Below are positions 1-8,813 of a stretch of DNA of 64,000 bases, piece after piece. Made by a program: the position numbers and the translations under genes. Under the pieces are notes generated by a model. It was not told the DNA's origin. It did not search any database and was given only the letters and a program-made list of their open reading frames with translations. Numbering within the stretch: position 1 is the first letter of the stretch; each line of letters starts with the position of its first letter. Origin of the DNA: WTJH01 sp049889695 (GTDB taxonomy: Bacteria; Bacteroidota; Bacteroidia; Flavobacteriales; Flavobacteriaceae); assembly GCA_049889695.1 (NCBI GenBank), contig JBMHCX010000018.1, positions 124,001-188,000 on the forward strand. Direction: 5' to 3'.

Positions 1-555
1 AAAAACATCCGGTTTCATAACCATTGCCAAGTTTAATAGAAGCAAAAGCACACTCCCAATATAGCCCATAGAAAAACCTCTTGCACTGGCACGGTCTTGT
101 TGCTCTGGATAGGCGATATCAGGCAAATAAGAATTGTAGAACACCAAGCTAGCCCAAAGACCTATCAGCGCCAAAAAATAAAAAAATAGCCCCCAGTAAA
201 TAGTGTCTAGCTCAAACCAATAGAGTCCTACACAAGAAATAGATCCAAGATAGACAAAAAACTTCATGAACAGTTTTTTATTCCCGATATAATCGGCAAT
301 ACCAGATAATAAGGGAGATATAAATGCAACGATCACAAATGCAAAAGCTGTGATAAAACTTATCATTGCTGTGTTCTTGATGTCGTAGTCTAAAAAACGA
401 ATGGTATTGACTTCAGAAAATAAGGCGGCAAAATAGATCGGGAAAATGGCAGATGAAATCACCAAAGAGTAAACAGAGTTGGCCCAATCATAAAAGGCCC
501 ATGCATTAATTAATTTCTTACTTCCCTTTTCAAGCGGTGCTTTTAATGTCAGCAT
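1..555 (-). CDS. MFS transporter of the UMF1 (Atg22-like) type, partial
   Basis: The 185 codons read from the ATG at 555 to the window edge give the N-terminal part of a polytopic inner-membrane protein; the C-terminus lies outside. The opening, a lysine-rich stretch followed by INAWAFYDWANSVYSLVISS, is the characteristic start of the UMF1 family within the major facilitator superfamily. Several hydrophobic segments follow, including one around FITAFAFVIVAFISPLLSGI and another around FYFLALIGLWASLVFYNSYL. Family members are predicted multi-helix permeases; the substrate in bacteria is generally unknown, so I assign none. It is divergent from the msrB pair. Confidence 0.85.
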   Translation of the reverse strand, partial: MLTLKAPLEKGSKKLINAWAFYDWANSVYSLVISSAIFPIYFAALFSEVNTIRFLDYDIKNTAMISFITAFAFVIVAFISPLLSGIADYIGNKKLFMKFFVYLGSISCVGLYWFELDTIYWGLFFYFLALIGLWASLVFYNSYLPDIAYPEQQDRASARGFSMGYIGSVLLLLLNLAMVMKPDVF

Positions 556-662
556 ATGTTTTAATTGAAAGGGGAATATATAAATAATTTTCTAAGGGAT
601 CTTTGTCGCAATCGTTAGGGAAGAATGTAAATGTGATTATTTTTACATGTAAAAATAATGTT

Positions 663-1148
663 ATGCGTTTTATGTTACCGATCATCTTGGGTATGGCTCT
701 TATCAGCTGCCAATCCCAAGCCCAAAAGGAATCCCCAACGAAGAAGAAAGACTATCCCGTTCAAAAAACGGATATGGAATGGCAAGCTGAACTCAGTCCA
801 ATGGCCTATAATGTGTTGAGAAAGGCAGGGACAGAAAGAGCGTTTAGTGGAGCCTATTACAAGAATGAGGCGAAGGGAACTTATGTGTGTGGAGGATGTC
901 AGGTGCCACTCTACTATTCTGATCATAAATATGACTCGGGAACAGGATGGCCTTCGTTTGATAGAGGAATCGATAAAAATTTAGAATACGATGTCGACTA
1001 TAAATTAGGCTATGGCCGAACAGAATTGAAATGTGCACAATGCGGAGGTCATTTGGGACATATGTTCGACGATGGCCCACGGCAAACCACCGGGAAGAGA
1101 CACTGTATCAATTCGGCTGCCCTTAATTTTATTCCTGAAAAAGAATGA
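663..1148 (+). CDS. msrB: Lipoprotein peptide-methionine (R)-S-oxide reductase (MsrB)
   Basis: Reduces the R-epimer of methionine sulfoxide in proteins. The SelR domain carries two CxxC zinc pairs (CGGC, CAQC), the GH-F-DGP motif and the catalytic cysteine in RHCINS. The open frame extends back to a TTG at 603, but the ATG at 663 gives a short lipoprotein signal ending in LISC, so the mature protein should be anchored by a lipidated Cys in the cell envelope. The position that is Cys in many MsrBs (SGCGWPS) is Thr here (SGTGWPS), so it lacks that possible resolving cysteine. Its stop overlaps the start of a second msrB by ATGA. Function is confident; the start and lipidation are inferred. Confidence 0.9.
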   Translation: MRFMLPIILGMALISCQSQAQKESPTKKKDYPVQKTDMEWQAELSPMAYNVLRKAGTERAFSGAYYKNEAKGTYVCGGCQVPLYYSDHKYDSGTGWPSFDRGIDKNLEYDVDYKLGYGRTELKCAQCGGHLGHMFDDGPRQTTGKRHCINSAALNFIPEKE

Positions 1149-1552
1149 AAAAAGACTCGCACTACCCCGTCCAAAAATCTGAAGAGGAATGGCGACAACA
1201 GCTCGACGATGAAAGCTACCGAATCCTAAGAGAAGCAGGAACAGAATATCCGCACAGCGGCACGTATAATCAACATTTTGAAAAAGGCACCTATCACTGT
1301 AAAGGGTGTGGGCAAGCCCTCTATGAAAGTCAACATAAATTCGACAGCGGTTGTGGATGGCCGAGCTACGATGCCTCCATCGCAGGAGCCATCGAATATA
1401 AGCAAGACCGATCGCATGGAATGATGCGAACAGAAATATTGTGTTCACAATGCGGTGGACATCAGGGACATGTATTCAACGATGGCCCAACTACTACGGG
1501 TATGCGTTATTGTGTTAATTCAGCGGCAATTGATTTCCAAAAAGAAGACTAA
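1145..1552 (+). CDS. msrB: Cytoplasmic peptide-methionine (R)-S-oxide reductase (MsrB)
   Basis: A 135-residue single SelR domain without signal peptide. Zinc ligands are C52, C55, C100 and C103; catalytic C123 lies in RYCVNS. C70 in SGCGWPS occupies the position often used as resolving cysteine, which the upstream paralogue lacks. The ATGA overlap with the preceding lipoprotein msrB implies translational coupling, giving one operon with an envelope and a cytosolic version of the same repair enzyme. A consensus -7 element for lpdA follows its stop, so transcription may or may not continue. Confidence 0.92.
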   Translation: MKKDSHYPVQKSEEEWRQQLDDESYRILREAGTEYPHSGTYNQHFEKGTYHCKGCGQALYESQHKFDSGCGWPSYDASIAGAIEYKQDRSHGMMRTEILCSQCGGHQGHVFNDGPTTTGMRYCVNSAAIDFQKED

Positions 1553-1572
1553 ACTAAAAGCTGCTTATTGTT

Positions 1573-1580
1573 TACCTTTG
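1573..1580 (+). promoter_or_regulatory. Bacteroidota-type -7 element before lpdA
   Basis: TACCTTTG matches TAnnTTTG and lies 23 bases before the lpdA ATG. No clear -33 TTG is seen at the usual spacing. Confidence 0.55.
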
Positions 1581-1603
1581 TGCGAATTTAAACGTGAACA
1601 CTT

Positions 1604-2995
1604 ATGAGTGCATTTGATATTATTGTCGTCGGAAGCGGACCTGGAGGATATGTTACAGCCATTAGAGCTTCTCAATTGGGATTTAAAACCGCTGTGGTGG
1701 AAAAAGAAAGCCTGGGAGGCGTATGTCTCAATTGGGGGTGTATCCCGACAAAAGCGCTTCTAAAATCTGCTCAAGTTTTTGAATATTTAAAACACGCCGG
1801 AGATTATGGCCTAACCGTTAAAGATTACGATAAGGACTTCGATGCCGTGGTTAACCGTAGTCGTAATGTAGCCGGAGGAATGAGCAAAGGAGTTCAGTTT
1901 CTAATGAAAAAGAATAAAATCACTGTTCTTGAAGGTCACGGTAAAGTATTACCGGGCAAACAAGTTGCGGTAACCGATGCATCGGACAATACCACCAACT
2001 ACAGTGCGCAACATATCATTATCGCTACTGGAGCTCGATCCAGAGAACTGCCAAGCCTTCCCCAAGATGGCAAAAAAGTGATCGGGTACCGACAAGCCAT
2101 GACCCTGAAGAAGCAACCCAAGAAAATGATCATCGTAGGATCTGGAGCCATCGGGATAGAGTTTGCCTACTTCTACAATGCCATGGGAACAGAGGTGACT
2201 GTTGTTGAATTCCAGGACCGTATAGTACCTGTGGAAGACGAAGAAGTCTCCAAACAACTGGAACGCACCTTTAAAAAATCAGGTATCAATATCATGACTT
2301 CAGCGGAAGTCACAGGAGTAGACACCAGTGGAAAAGGAGTAAAAGCCAGTATTAAATCCAAAAAAGGAACAGAAGAAATTTCTGCTGACATCGTACTTTC
2401 TGCCGTTGGAATTAAAACCAATATTGAAAATATTGGCCTAGAAGATGTAGGTATCGCTGTTGATCGGGATAAGATTTTAGTCAATGATTTTTATGAAACT
2501 AACCAACCCGGCTACTATGCGATCGGCGATGTTACTTCAGGGCAAGCTTTAGCACACGTCGCCTCAGCAGAGGGTATTTTATGTGTTGAAAAAATTGCCG
2601 GACAAGAAGTAGAACCTATCGATTACAACAATATCCCTGGATGTACCTATTGCTACCCTGAGGTGGCCTCCGTAGGACTAACAGAAGTACAAGCAAAAGA
2701 GCAAGGCTACGATATTAAAGTCGGGAAATTCCCTTTCTCAGCCTCTGGAAAGGCACAAGCTAGCGGTGCTTCGGATGGTTTTGTAAAGGTTATTTTCGAT
2801 GCAAAATACGGGGAGTGGCTCGGATGCCATATGATAGGTGCTGGTGTAACGGACATGATTGCTGAGGCTGTTTTAGGGCGCAAGCTAGAAACAACAGGGC
2901 ATGAAGTGCTAAAAGCCGTACACCCCCACCCTACCATGAGCGAAGCTGTAATGGAAGCCGTTGCTGACGCTTATGACGAAGTTATACACCTGTAA
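1604..2995 (+). CDS. lpdA: Dihydrolipoyl dehydrogenase (E3)
   Basis: FAD-dependent E3 component of 2-oxoacid dehydrogenase complexes and the glycine cleavage system; it reoxidises dihydrolipoamide with NAD+. Length is 463 residues, normal for the family. Visible are the FAD-binding GSGPGG (10-15), the redox disulfide C41/C46 in CLNWGCIPTK, a second Rossmann motif GSGAIG for NAD near residue 180, the second FAD motif (YYAIGDV), and the C-terminal catalytic HPHPT around 440. It stands alone with its own -7 element and a strong terminator, so it is probably monocistronic and shared by several complexes encoded elsewhere. Confidence 0.97.
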   Translation: MSAFDIIVVGSGPGGYVTAIRASQLGFKTAVVEKESLGGVCLNWGCIPTKALLKSAQVFEYLKHAGDYGLTVKDYDKDFDAVVNRSRNVAGGMSKGVQFLMKKNKITVLEGHGKVLPGKQVAVTDASDNTTNYSAQHIIIATGARSRELPSLPQDGKKVIGYRQAMTLKKQPKKMIIVGSGAIGIEFAYFYNAMGTEVTVVEFQDRIVPVEDEEVSKQLERTFKKSGINIMTSAEVTGVDTSGKGVKASIKSKKGTEEISADIVLSAVGIKTNIENIGLEDVGIAVDRDKILVNDFYETNQPGYYAIGDVTSGQALAHVASAEGILCVEKIAGQEVEPIDYNNIPGCTYCYPEVASVGLTEVQAKEQGYDIKVGKFPFSASGKAQASGASDGFVKVIFDAKYGEWLGCHMIGAGVTDMIAEAVLGRKLETTGHEVLKAVHPHPTMSEAVMEAVADAYDEVIHL

Positions 2996-3020
2996 ACATT
3001 AACGTTTATTTATCGTATTA

Positions 3021-3046
3021 AGCAGCCGAATCGGCTGCTTTTTTTA
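3021..3046 (+). terminator. Intrinsic terminator after lpdA
   Basis: A 9-base inverted repeat AGCAGCCGA / TCGGCTGCT followed immediately by a run of T, 25 bases after the lpdA stop. The arms are separated by a single base, so the central pairs must open to form the loop. Confidence 0.9.
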
Positions 3047-3074
3047 TAGATTAAAGTAACTAACCTAATTCACC

Positions 3075-3380
3075 ATGAAACGCAAATCATTTACTCCCCT
3101 AATCTGGAGTAACTTTGTGGGAGTGCTAGGACTCTTATTCGGTATTTGTGCTGGAGTATTATATGCCTTTGGCGGTTTAATCATCGACTTAGGGGTCAGT
3201 TTAGGGTGGTTGTCTGGCCTACAAATGGGTACCCCCGGTTTAAGTATTGGAACCCTATGGGCCTTCGGTGCTCTAATTGGGATGCCATTCCTTTTTGCCA
3301 CAGCAGCTTGGATCGGTACTTTTATTTGTAGTACAGTGCTATTCAGCTTTAATAAGCTACTCACTTCACTGAAACCATAA
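3075..3380 (+). CDS. Small membrane protein, unknown function
   Basis: A 101-residue hydrophobic protein with a basic start (MKRKS) and what look like two to three membrane segments: about residues 10-35, a Gly/Leu-rich middle, and 60-95. It is rich in Gly, Leu and Phe and has no recognisable catalytic motif. It stands alone after the lpdA terminator. An antisense frame of almost the same length exists, but the plus frame gives a coherent membrane protein with an ATG start. I do not recognise the family. Confidence 0.6.
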   Translation: MKRKSFTPLIWSNFVGVLGLLFGICAGVLYAFGGLIIDLGVSLGWLSGLQMGTPGLSIGTLWAFGALIGMPFLFATAAWIGTFICSTVLFSFNKLLTSLKP

Positions 3381-3465
3381 CACCAAAAGAAGAAGCTGAG
3401 ATTTCACCGGCATTAAATGATGTTAAAGTGATAATCCTATGCCTTACAACAGCTTGGATCTAAGC

Positions 3466-3891
3466 TTAAGCGAGTAAACTTTGCACCCCTAAACGATAGG
3501 AATTCAGTCCGAAGCCCACTATCAGCCCTTTAGCATTCGGCGTAATGTAGGATTGGTGGCGAAAATCTTCTCGTGCAAAAGTGTTTGAGATATGAATTTC
3601 AATAACAGGGGCGTCTATGGCTTTAATTGCATCACCCAAACCCACAGAAGTATGGGTGTAAGCGGCAGCATTGAGCAAGATCCCTTCGGTGTTGAAACCC
3701 ACGCGATGCAATTCATCTATTAACTCCCCTTCGATATTGGATTGAAAATAGCTAAATTCTACCTCTGGGAATTCGGACTGTAATTGAGTGTAGTAGTCCG
3801 CAAAAGTTTGAGCCCCGTAAATGTTGGGTTCTCGCGTCCCTAATAAATTTAGATTTGGGCCGTTGATGATTGCGATTTTTTTGGTCGCCAT
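3466..3891 (-). CDS. aroQ: 3-dehydroquinate dehydratase, type II
   Basis: Third step of the shikimate pathway, dehydration of 3-dehydroquinate. The type II fold is recognised by the opening IINGPNLNLLGTREPNIYG with the catalytic Tyr, the IHISN motif and the ITPNAKGLIVGFG region. The frame is open 17 codons further upstream, but the family begins near MATKKIAIINGPN and a -7-like element lies inside that upstream stretch, so I take the ATG at 3891 (141 residues). It is divergent from xerD, sharing a short promoter region. Confidence 0.95.
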   Translation of the reverse strand: MATKKIAIINGPNLNLLGTREPNIYGAQTFADYYTQLQSEFPEVEFSYFQSNIEGELIDELHRVGFNTEGILLNAAAYTHTSVGLGDAIKAIDAPVIEIHISNTFAREDFRHQSYITPNAKGLIVGFGLNSYRLGVQSLLA

Positions 3892-3910
3892 AGATTGCGT
3901 ATTATGGCTG

Positions 3911-3943
3911 TAAAAGTAATTCATTATTTTTAAGGCAGACAAA
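3911..3943 (-). promoter_or_regulatory. Candidate aroQ promoter
   Basis: On the minus strand TTTG (complement of 3940-3943) is followed after 21 bases by TACTTTTA (complement of 3911-3918), one base off TAnnTTTG. It ends 19 bases before the preferred ATG at 3891 and supports that start over the longer one. Confidence 0.45.
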
Positions 3944-3945
3944 TC

Positions 3946-4851
3946 ATGCGTTGGGAAACAGCCATACAGGACTTTTTGCAGTACCTAAAAATTGAGCGGG
4001 GAATGGCAACGCACACCCTGCAGAGCTACCGCATGGATCTCTTGGCATTGGAACGCTTTTTAGCCAATTATAAAATCGAGGAGTCGCCCATCAACTGCAG
4101 TGCAGAAACCCTCCAAGCGTTTATCTATGAATCGGCTAAAGAACTGAAACCTAGCTCACAATCCAGACGACTGTCGGGACTTAAAAGCTTCTTCGATTTT
4201 CTAATTTTCGAAAACTATCGAAAAACACATCCCACGCTGTTGATTGAATCCCCGAAGCAAGGACGCTATTTGCCAACTGTTCTTTCCGTAGAAGAAATCG
4301 ATCGAATGATTGCGCAGATCGACTTAGAGCACCCGCAAGGCTACCGCAACCACGCCATCATTGAAATGCTCTATGGCTGTGGCCTTCGCGTAAGCGAATT
4401 AGTAGATCTCAAATTATCTCAGTTATTTTTTACTGAAAAACTAGTGCGGATTCAAGGAAAAGGGAATAAGCAACGTCTCGTTCCTTTGGGTCGAGTGTGT
4501 CGAGAAACCCTCCACATTTATTTTGAAAACAGCCGTTCGCAGCAGAAGATTAATCCGGCATTTAGCGACACGGTTTTTTTAAACCGCAATGGCAAACAAC
4601 TGACCAGAGCAATGATTTTCACCGTGGTAAAAACCTTGGCAGAACGCGCGGAAATTGGGAAAAACGTTAGCCCACACACCTTCCGACACTCTTTTGCGAC
4701 TCATCTGCTCGAGAATGGAGCCGATTTACCCAGTGTTCAAATGCTATTGGGGCATGAAAGTATTACAACGACCGAGGTTTATACGCACCTGAGTACTCAA
4801 CACTTACAACAAGTGATGTTAAACCATCATCCACATGGCAAAATTTCTTAA
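3946..4851 (+). CDS. xerD: Tyrosine site-specific recombinase, XerC/XerD type
   Basis: Resolves chromosome dimers at dif with FtsK and its partner recombinase. The protein has 301 residues with an N-terminal SAM-like DNA-binding domain (about 1-90) and a catalytic domain showing the full set R148 (GLR), K172, H244-x-x-R247, H270 (LLGHES) and the nucleophile Y279. Length and the core-gene context (aroQ, two-component system) argue for the housekeeping recombinase rather than a mobile-element integrase. Whether it is XerC or XerD cannot be settled here. The stop shares a TTAA with the convergent response regulator stop. Confidence 0.9.
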   Translation: MRWETAIQDFLQYLKIERGMATHTLQSYRMDLLALERFLANYKIEESPINCSAETLQAFIYESAKELKPSSQSRRLSGLKSFFDFLIFENYRKTHPTLLIESPKQGRYLPTVLSVEEIDRMIAQIDLEHPQGYRNHAIIEMLYGCGLRVSELVDLKLSQLFFTEKLVRIQGKGNKQRLVPLGRVCRETLHIYFENSRSQQKINPAFSDTVFLNRNGKQLTRAMIFTVVKTLAERAEIGKNVSPHTFRHSFATHLLENGADLPSVQMLLGHESITTTEVYTHLSTQHLQQVMLNHHPHGKIS

Positions 4852-5555
4852 AGATCGATCGCTGGCATTACCAGACGAAATCCTTCTCCATGTATGTTTA
4901 AAATTTCAACATCTGCATCGGGCTTCAGGTATTTCCGCAGCTTGGCGATGTAAACATCCATACTTCTGGAAGTAAAATAATTTTCATCTCTCCAAATTTT
5001 ATTCAGTGCTACTTCACGTGGCAACAAGTCATTGGCGTGCAATACGAGCAACCGCAACAACTGATTTTCTTTTGGCGACAGTTTAATGGCCTCCTCCCCT
5101 GCTGATTGTAGAGAACGCAGTTTAGAATTATAGGCAAAAGCCCCGATTTGAAATTCGAAAATTTCAGTTTCAGGAATTTGCGATACTTTCTTACGGTTAA
5201 GGATGGCTTTGATTTTAGCCAGTAAGATTTCCGAGTCAAAGGGTTTGGTAAGATAATCGTCCGCTCCTATTTTAAATCCACGCAACATGTCTGTTTTCAA
5301 GGACTTGGCCGTTAAGAAAATCAAAGGTATTTCTTCGTTCTGTTCGCGTATTTCTTTTGCTAGGGTGAAACCGTCTTTGTAAGGCATCATGACGTCTAGT
5401 ATACAGAGGTCAAAAGTTTCATGCTGGAACTTATCGAAGCCTTCAATACCATTTCGAGCCAAGGTAATTTTGTAGTCATTTAATTGCAAATAGTCTTTGA
5501 GGATGCTTCCAAAGTTGGGATCATCTTCAACCAGTAAGATTTTTTTAATGTCCAT
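4848..5555 (-). CDS. OmpR/PhoB-family response regulator (RprY-like)
   Basis: A 235-residue regulator: receiver domain (about 5-118) with D11/D12, phospho-acceptor D54, T82 and K104, then a winged-helix DNA-binding domain (about 135-232) starting at EIFEFQIGAF. Eleven bases separate it from the upstream histidine kinase gene, so the two form one operon and a cognate pair. The layout and lengths resemble the Bacteroides RprXY pair, but the regulon cannot be inferred from this window. Confidence 0.92.
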   Translation of the reverse strand: MDIKKILLVEDDPNFGSILKDYLQLNDYKITLARNGIEGFDKFQHETFDLCILDVMMPYKDGFTLAKEIREQNEEIPLIFLTAKSLKTDMLRGFKIGADDYLTKPFDSEILLAKIKAILNRKKVSQIPETEIFEFQIGAFAYNSKLRSLQSAGEEAIKLSPKENQLLRLLVLHANDLLPREVALNKIWRDENYFTSRSMDVYIAKLRKYLKPDADVEILNIHGEGFRLVMPAIDL

Positions 5556-5566
5556 AGGTTTAGAAT

Positions 5567-7183
5567 TTAAATAGTTTTTGGGGTAGTTAACGGAAAGGAA
5601 AGCGTAAAGGTTGTACCCTTCCCTTTTTTACTGTCTAAGCTAATTTTGGCTTGGTGAAGGTCTGCTATTTTTTTGACATAAGACAGCCCTAGACCATGCC
5701 CCTTAATATTGTGTATGTTTCCGGACTGTTCCCGGTAAAAACGATCAAAAATAAGTTTCTGTGTGGCGGCATCCATCCCCATTCCTTGATCCTGGATGGC
5801 GAGATCCACCCGGTCGTTCTGTGTTCTTGTGCGCAGTAAAATCTGAGGAGCGTCTTCGGAGTATTTTATCGCATTGTCTAATATATTCACCACCACATTG
5901 ATCAGATGATTTTTATTGCCCAAAATCCATATCTCAGAATCCTGCAACTGAAGATCGATCGTTCCTTTGCGGTTTTTGACCAGTAAAGAAATATGGTGGA
6001 CTGCTTCTTCCACAACTTCATGAAAGTCGACTCTTTCTTTTTCAATAGGATTGGCCGATCGATCGAGCTGTGAAATTTGTAAAACAGTTTCGACTTGTGC
6101 GAGCATACGGCTATTTTCTTCTCGAATAAGCGATAAATAGCGTTCCACAAGCGATTCGTCTTTCCGCGCTTTGGTATTGGAAATGGCATCTAACGCCAAA
6201 TTGATAGTTGCAATAGGGGTTTTAAATTCATGCGACATATTATTGATAAAGTCCGTTTTCATCTCGGAGACTTTCTTTTGACGGATGATCTGATAGAGGG
6301 CGCTAGAGGAAACAATAATGATGAATAAGGTCAGAAATACTGAAATACCAGCTACCCCAAAAAGCGAACTCATTACATAGCGTGCTTTATCGGGAAAGGC
6401 AATTTGGAGTTGATAAGGACTACTCCCTTTTTCATCCACAAAAATCGGTACTTTATACATGGGACCCATCGGTTGTTCTGAATATTGGCTCGAGCGAATT
6501 TTTGTACTAAGGGAGCCACTGTATATCCCAAAAACATAGGGAATTAGAATGTCCTTTTTGTGCAATTCTCGTTCTAAAAGCTCTCGTATTTCGTCTGTAT
6601 TCACACGCTTGTGGATAGGAAGCGTATTGGCATAAGCCCGGAAAGCATCTCGGTAGAGCATCCAATCCCAATCTTTAATTCTCTCGACTTGTCTTATTTT
6701 TTGGAGGGACGAGGAACGTATGTTTTCTCGGTTAAAAACATCCGCATTAATCTTATTAACGACAGTAGTAGTTTTCACCTGCTTAAAATCTTTAAAGCTA
6801 GTGCTGTCATAACTGTTTAAGTCCTCTTCTGCTGTGGGTGGGTTTAAAGATATATTGTAGTCTTGCTCCAGTATTCCATAACTGTAAAAGGTGGAGAGGT
6901 TGTCGGATTGATCCTCATCCATAAACAGAAATATATCTGTAAAATTAGATTGCTTTGGCTTCCCTACAGAGTCAACCATTTGTTGCAACAAGAAAATATA
7001 GTCGGATATTTCTCTTTCTTGAATTTCAGAAGCAACCGCCTCAAGAGATTGCTCGACGGCTAAGGCGAACTCTTCTTCCTTAGCTTCCCATGCAGAACGC
7101 ATCCAAAAGGCCTGAACAATAATGATTCCAACGATGGATAAGATCATAAAACCGACCAAAAGAAGGAAATAGTGCTTTTTCAA
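5567..7183 (-). CDS. Sensor histidine kinase, two transmembrane segments (RprX-like)
   Basis: A 538-residue kinase. TM1 about 5-26, a roughly 245-residue extracytoplasmic sensor region, TM2 about 273-298, then HisKA with H319 in NNMSHEFKTP, and a HATPase domain with the N-box (NILDNAIKY), DQGMGMD and GHGLGLSYVKK. The frame starts at TTG (7183); no in-frame ATG lies between it and the upstream stop, and the first internal ATG (residue 13) would cut off the basic KKH and part of TM1. A TTG start is therefore likely. Pairs with the response regulator directly downstream. Confidence 0.9.
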   Translation of the reverse strand: MKKHYFLLLVGFMILSIVGIIIVQAFWMRSAWEAKEEEFALAVEQSLEAVASEIQEREISDYIFLLQQMVDSVGKPKQSNFTDIFLFMDEDQSDNLSTFYSYGILEQDYNISLNPPTAEEDLNSYDSTSFKDFKQVKTTTVVNKINADVFNRENIRSSSLQKIRQVERIKDWDWMLYRDAFRAYANTLPIHKRVNTDEIRELLERELHKKDILIPYVFGIYSGSLSTKIRSSQYSEQPMGPMYKVPIFVDEKGSSPYQLQIAFPDKARYVMSSLFGVAGISVFLTLFIIIVSSSALYQIIRQKKVSEMKTDFINNMSHEFKTPIATINLALDAISNTKARKDESLVERYLSLIREENSRMLAQVETVLQISQLDRSANPIEKERVDFHEVVEEAVHHISLLVKNRKGTIDLQLQDSEIWILGNKNHLINVVVNILDNAIKYSEDAPQILLRTRTQNDRVDLAIQDQGMGMDAATQKLIFDRFYREQSGNIHNIKGHGLGLSYVKKIADLHQAKISLDSKKGKGTTFTLSFPLTTPKTI

Positions 7184-7244
7184 TGGCTTATCAATTACAT
7201 TACAAAAATGTTAAAAAAATACACGCTGAGGTCTAAAGACTATG

Positions 7245-7829
7245 TTAATACCCGCGTAACTCCTCTAATACTTTTTGGAGTTGTACGGCTGCTTCGTCCC
7301 AGTCGACATTGTGAATTACCCAATCGGCATAGGGTTCTTTTTCGGCATCTGTCCACTGATTTCGCATACGTTCTTCCACCTGTTTTGCTTGCAAACGATC
7401 TCGTTCACACACACGTTTAATGCGATCCTGCTCAGGGGCTGTGACCAAAATTACTTTATCACATCTTTGGTGTCCTCCAGATTCGATAAGTATTGCAGCC
7501 TCTTTGAAGATCATCTTTCCATGCTGATTTTTGACAAAAGCATTGAAATCTTCTTGAACCGCAGGGTGAACAATCGCATTGAGCTGTTCCAACAGACTTT
7601 TATCCTGAAAAACGCGAGCGGCAATATACTTCCGATTCAAATGACCTTCCTTAGTAAAGGCTTCAGTCCCCATCAACTCAACTATTTTGGCTCGAAGACT
7701 GGGGTGTTCAACCATCAGTTTTTTTGCTGCCTGATCGGCTAAATAAACCGGATAGCCTTTGTTAGCAAAAAAAGAGGCTACCCTCGTTTTACCACTACCA
7801 ATACCTCCTGTGATGCCGATAATTTTCAT
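7245..7829 (-). CDS. coaE: Dephospho-CoA kinase
   Basis: Last step of coenzyme A synthesis, phosphorylation of the 3'-OH of dephospho-CoA. The 194-residue P-loop kinase has GGIGSGKT at residues 8-15, the family motif YLADQAAKKL, and the late RDRLQAKQ lid region. It lies downstream of the ybbR-like gene with a 38-base gap. coaBC, an earlier step of the same pathway, is in the same strand block about 5 kb upstream. Confidence 0.95.
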   Translation of the reverse strand: MKIIGITGGIGSGKTRVASFFANKGYPVYLADQAAKKLMVEHPSLRAKIVELMGTEAFTKEGHLNRKYIAARVFQDKSLLEQLNAIVHPAVQEDFNAFVKNQHGKMIFKEAAILIESGGHQRCDKVILVTAPEQDRIKRVCERDRLQAKQVEERMRNQWTDAEKEPYADWVIHNVDWDEAAVQLQKVLEELRGY

Positions 7830-7867
7830 ACATTCAATTCAGTCCTATTAAAATACGGAAATTATTC

Positions 7868-8806
7868 CTATTCTTTTCGTATCAGATATTGAACGACCTC
7901 AGGTTCCATTCGAATAGGGACAAATCTTTCTGGAGGTGTCTGTATGCTGAGGGGTAATTGCAAAGTCTCGACGGATCGTTTGCCGTAATCGGCAACCACA
8001 CGAACTTGATTTTCTTGAAAAGCAGCAGCGTCCTCTATAGGGATCTGATAGACCAAACGGGTCTGATTGGGATACAAACGAATTCGATTCGTACGGGGTA
8101 GTCCCAATGGATAGATATCAACGTTCATACTTTGTTCTACATACCTAAGTGCATCCCCAGAAATATTGATGGTCGAAGTACTAAAAGTTATGCCCTCAGG
8201 CGGATTAATAGTCGTTTTAAACGAAAAGGCTCCAGAAGGAATTTCTTTTTGAATGGTAGGGATTTTCCAATAATCAATACCCTCCAATAAGGCTGCATCT
8301 CCACTGACCCAAATACTGTCGGGTGTAATCTGAAGAGGGTCAAACAGTCGGTAGCCTGGATCAAAGGATAGTTGTACATCCCCTCGAAGCGGGATTTTTT
8401 TTGTTTTTAAAGGGTTTACCTTCAACGGATTTGGCTGTAGATTCCACTGCAGTAAACGAATGTTTTCTGGAAATTGTAAACGTATAGTACCTTCCTGAAA
8501 AAGGGGACTTAAACTGAGTTGCTTATCCTCATAGATAAATGAGGAAAAGGGAAGTACTATAGAATCCTGGAACAAGTGAACTCGCAACAGGTCCAAACCA
8601 CTTCCCCCTAGCTCCAGCTTAACATAAGCCACAGATTGCAGCGACAAAGAATCAGGCAATGAACGAATTTCAATCGGAATTTGAACAGACGATTGGTAGG
8701 TATTCGACAATTTGGTGAACACCCAAATCACCACCGATAATATTACAAACAAGAGCACCAATGCATTTTTCCCTAGCCAGTTGTAAATGCTCTTGGAAGC
8801 TGTCAT
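7868..8806 (-). CDS. YbbR-like (CdaR-type) membrane-anchored protein
   Basis: A 312-residue protein with one N-terminal membrane anchor (about 14-31) and an extracytoplasmic part made of beta-rich YbbR-like repeats, for example IQIPIEIRSLPDSL near residue 45 and LPLSIQTPPERF near the C-terminus. In Firmicutes, YbbR/CdaR proteins modulate the diadenylate cyclase CdaA; in this phylum the role is not established, so I leave it open. Seven bases separate it from fabI upstream. Confidence 0.8.
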   Translation of the reverse strand: MTASKSIYNWLGKNALVLLFVILSVVIWVFTKLSNTYQSSVQIPIEIRSLPDSLSLQSVAYVKLELGGSGLDLLRVHLFQDSIVLPFSSFIYEDKQLSLSPLFQEGTIRLQFPENIRLLQWNLQPNPLKVNPLKTKKIPLRGDVQLSFDPGYRLFDPLQITPDSIWVSGDAALLEGIDYWKIPTIQKEIPSGAFSFKTTINPPEGITFSTSTINISGDALRYVEQSMNVDIYPLGLPRTNRIRLYPNQTRLVYQIPIEDAAAFQENQVRVVADYGKRSVETLQLPLSIQTPPERFVPIRMEPEVVQYLIRKE

Positions 8807-8813
8807 GGACTTA

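Noticed and set aside
1005..1448. Long antisense frames, for example opposite the msrB pair, lpdA, fabI and dnaK
   Set aside because: They lie wholly inside well-supported genes, have no recognisable domains and unusual composition (Cys/Arg/His rich).
3946..4851. Tyrosine recombinase as integrase of an integrated element
   Set aside because: No att-like repeats, tRNA, phage or transfer genes around it; length and residues fit housekeeping XerC/XerD.
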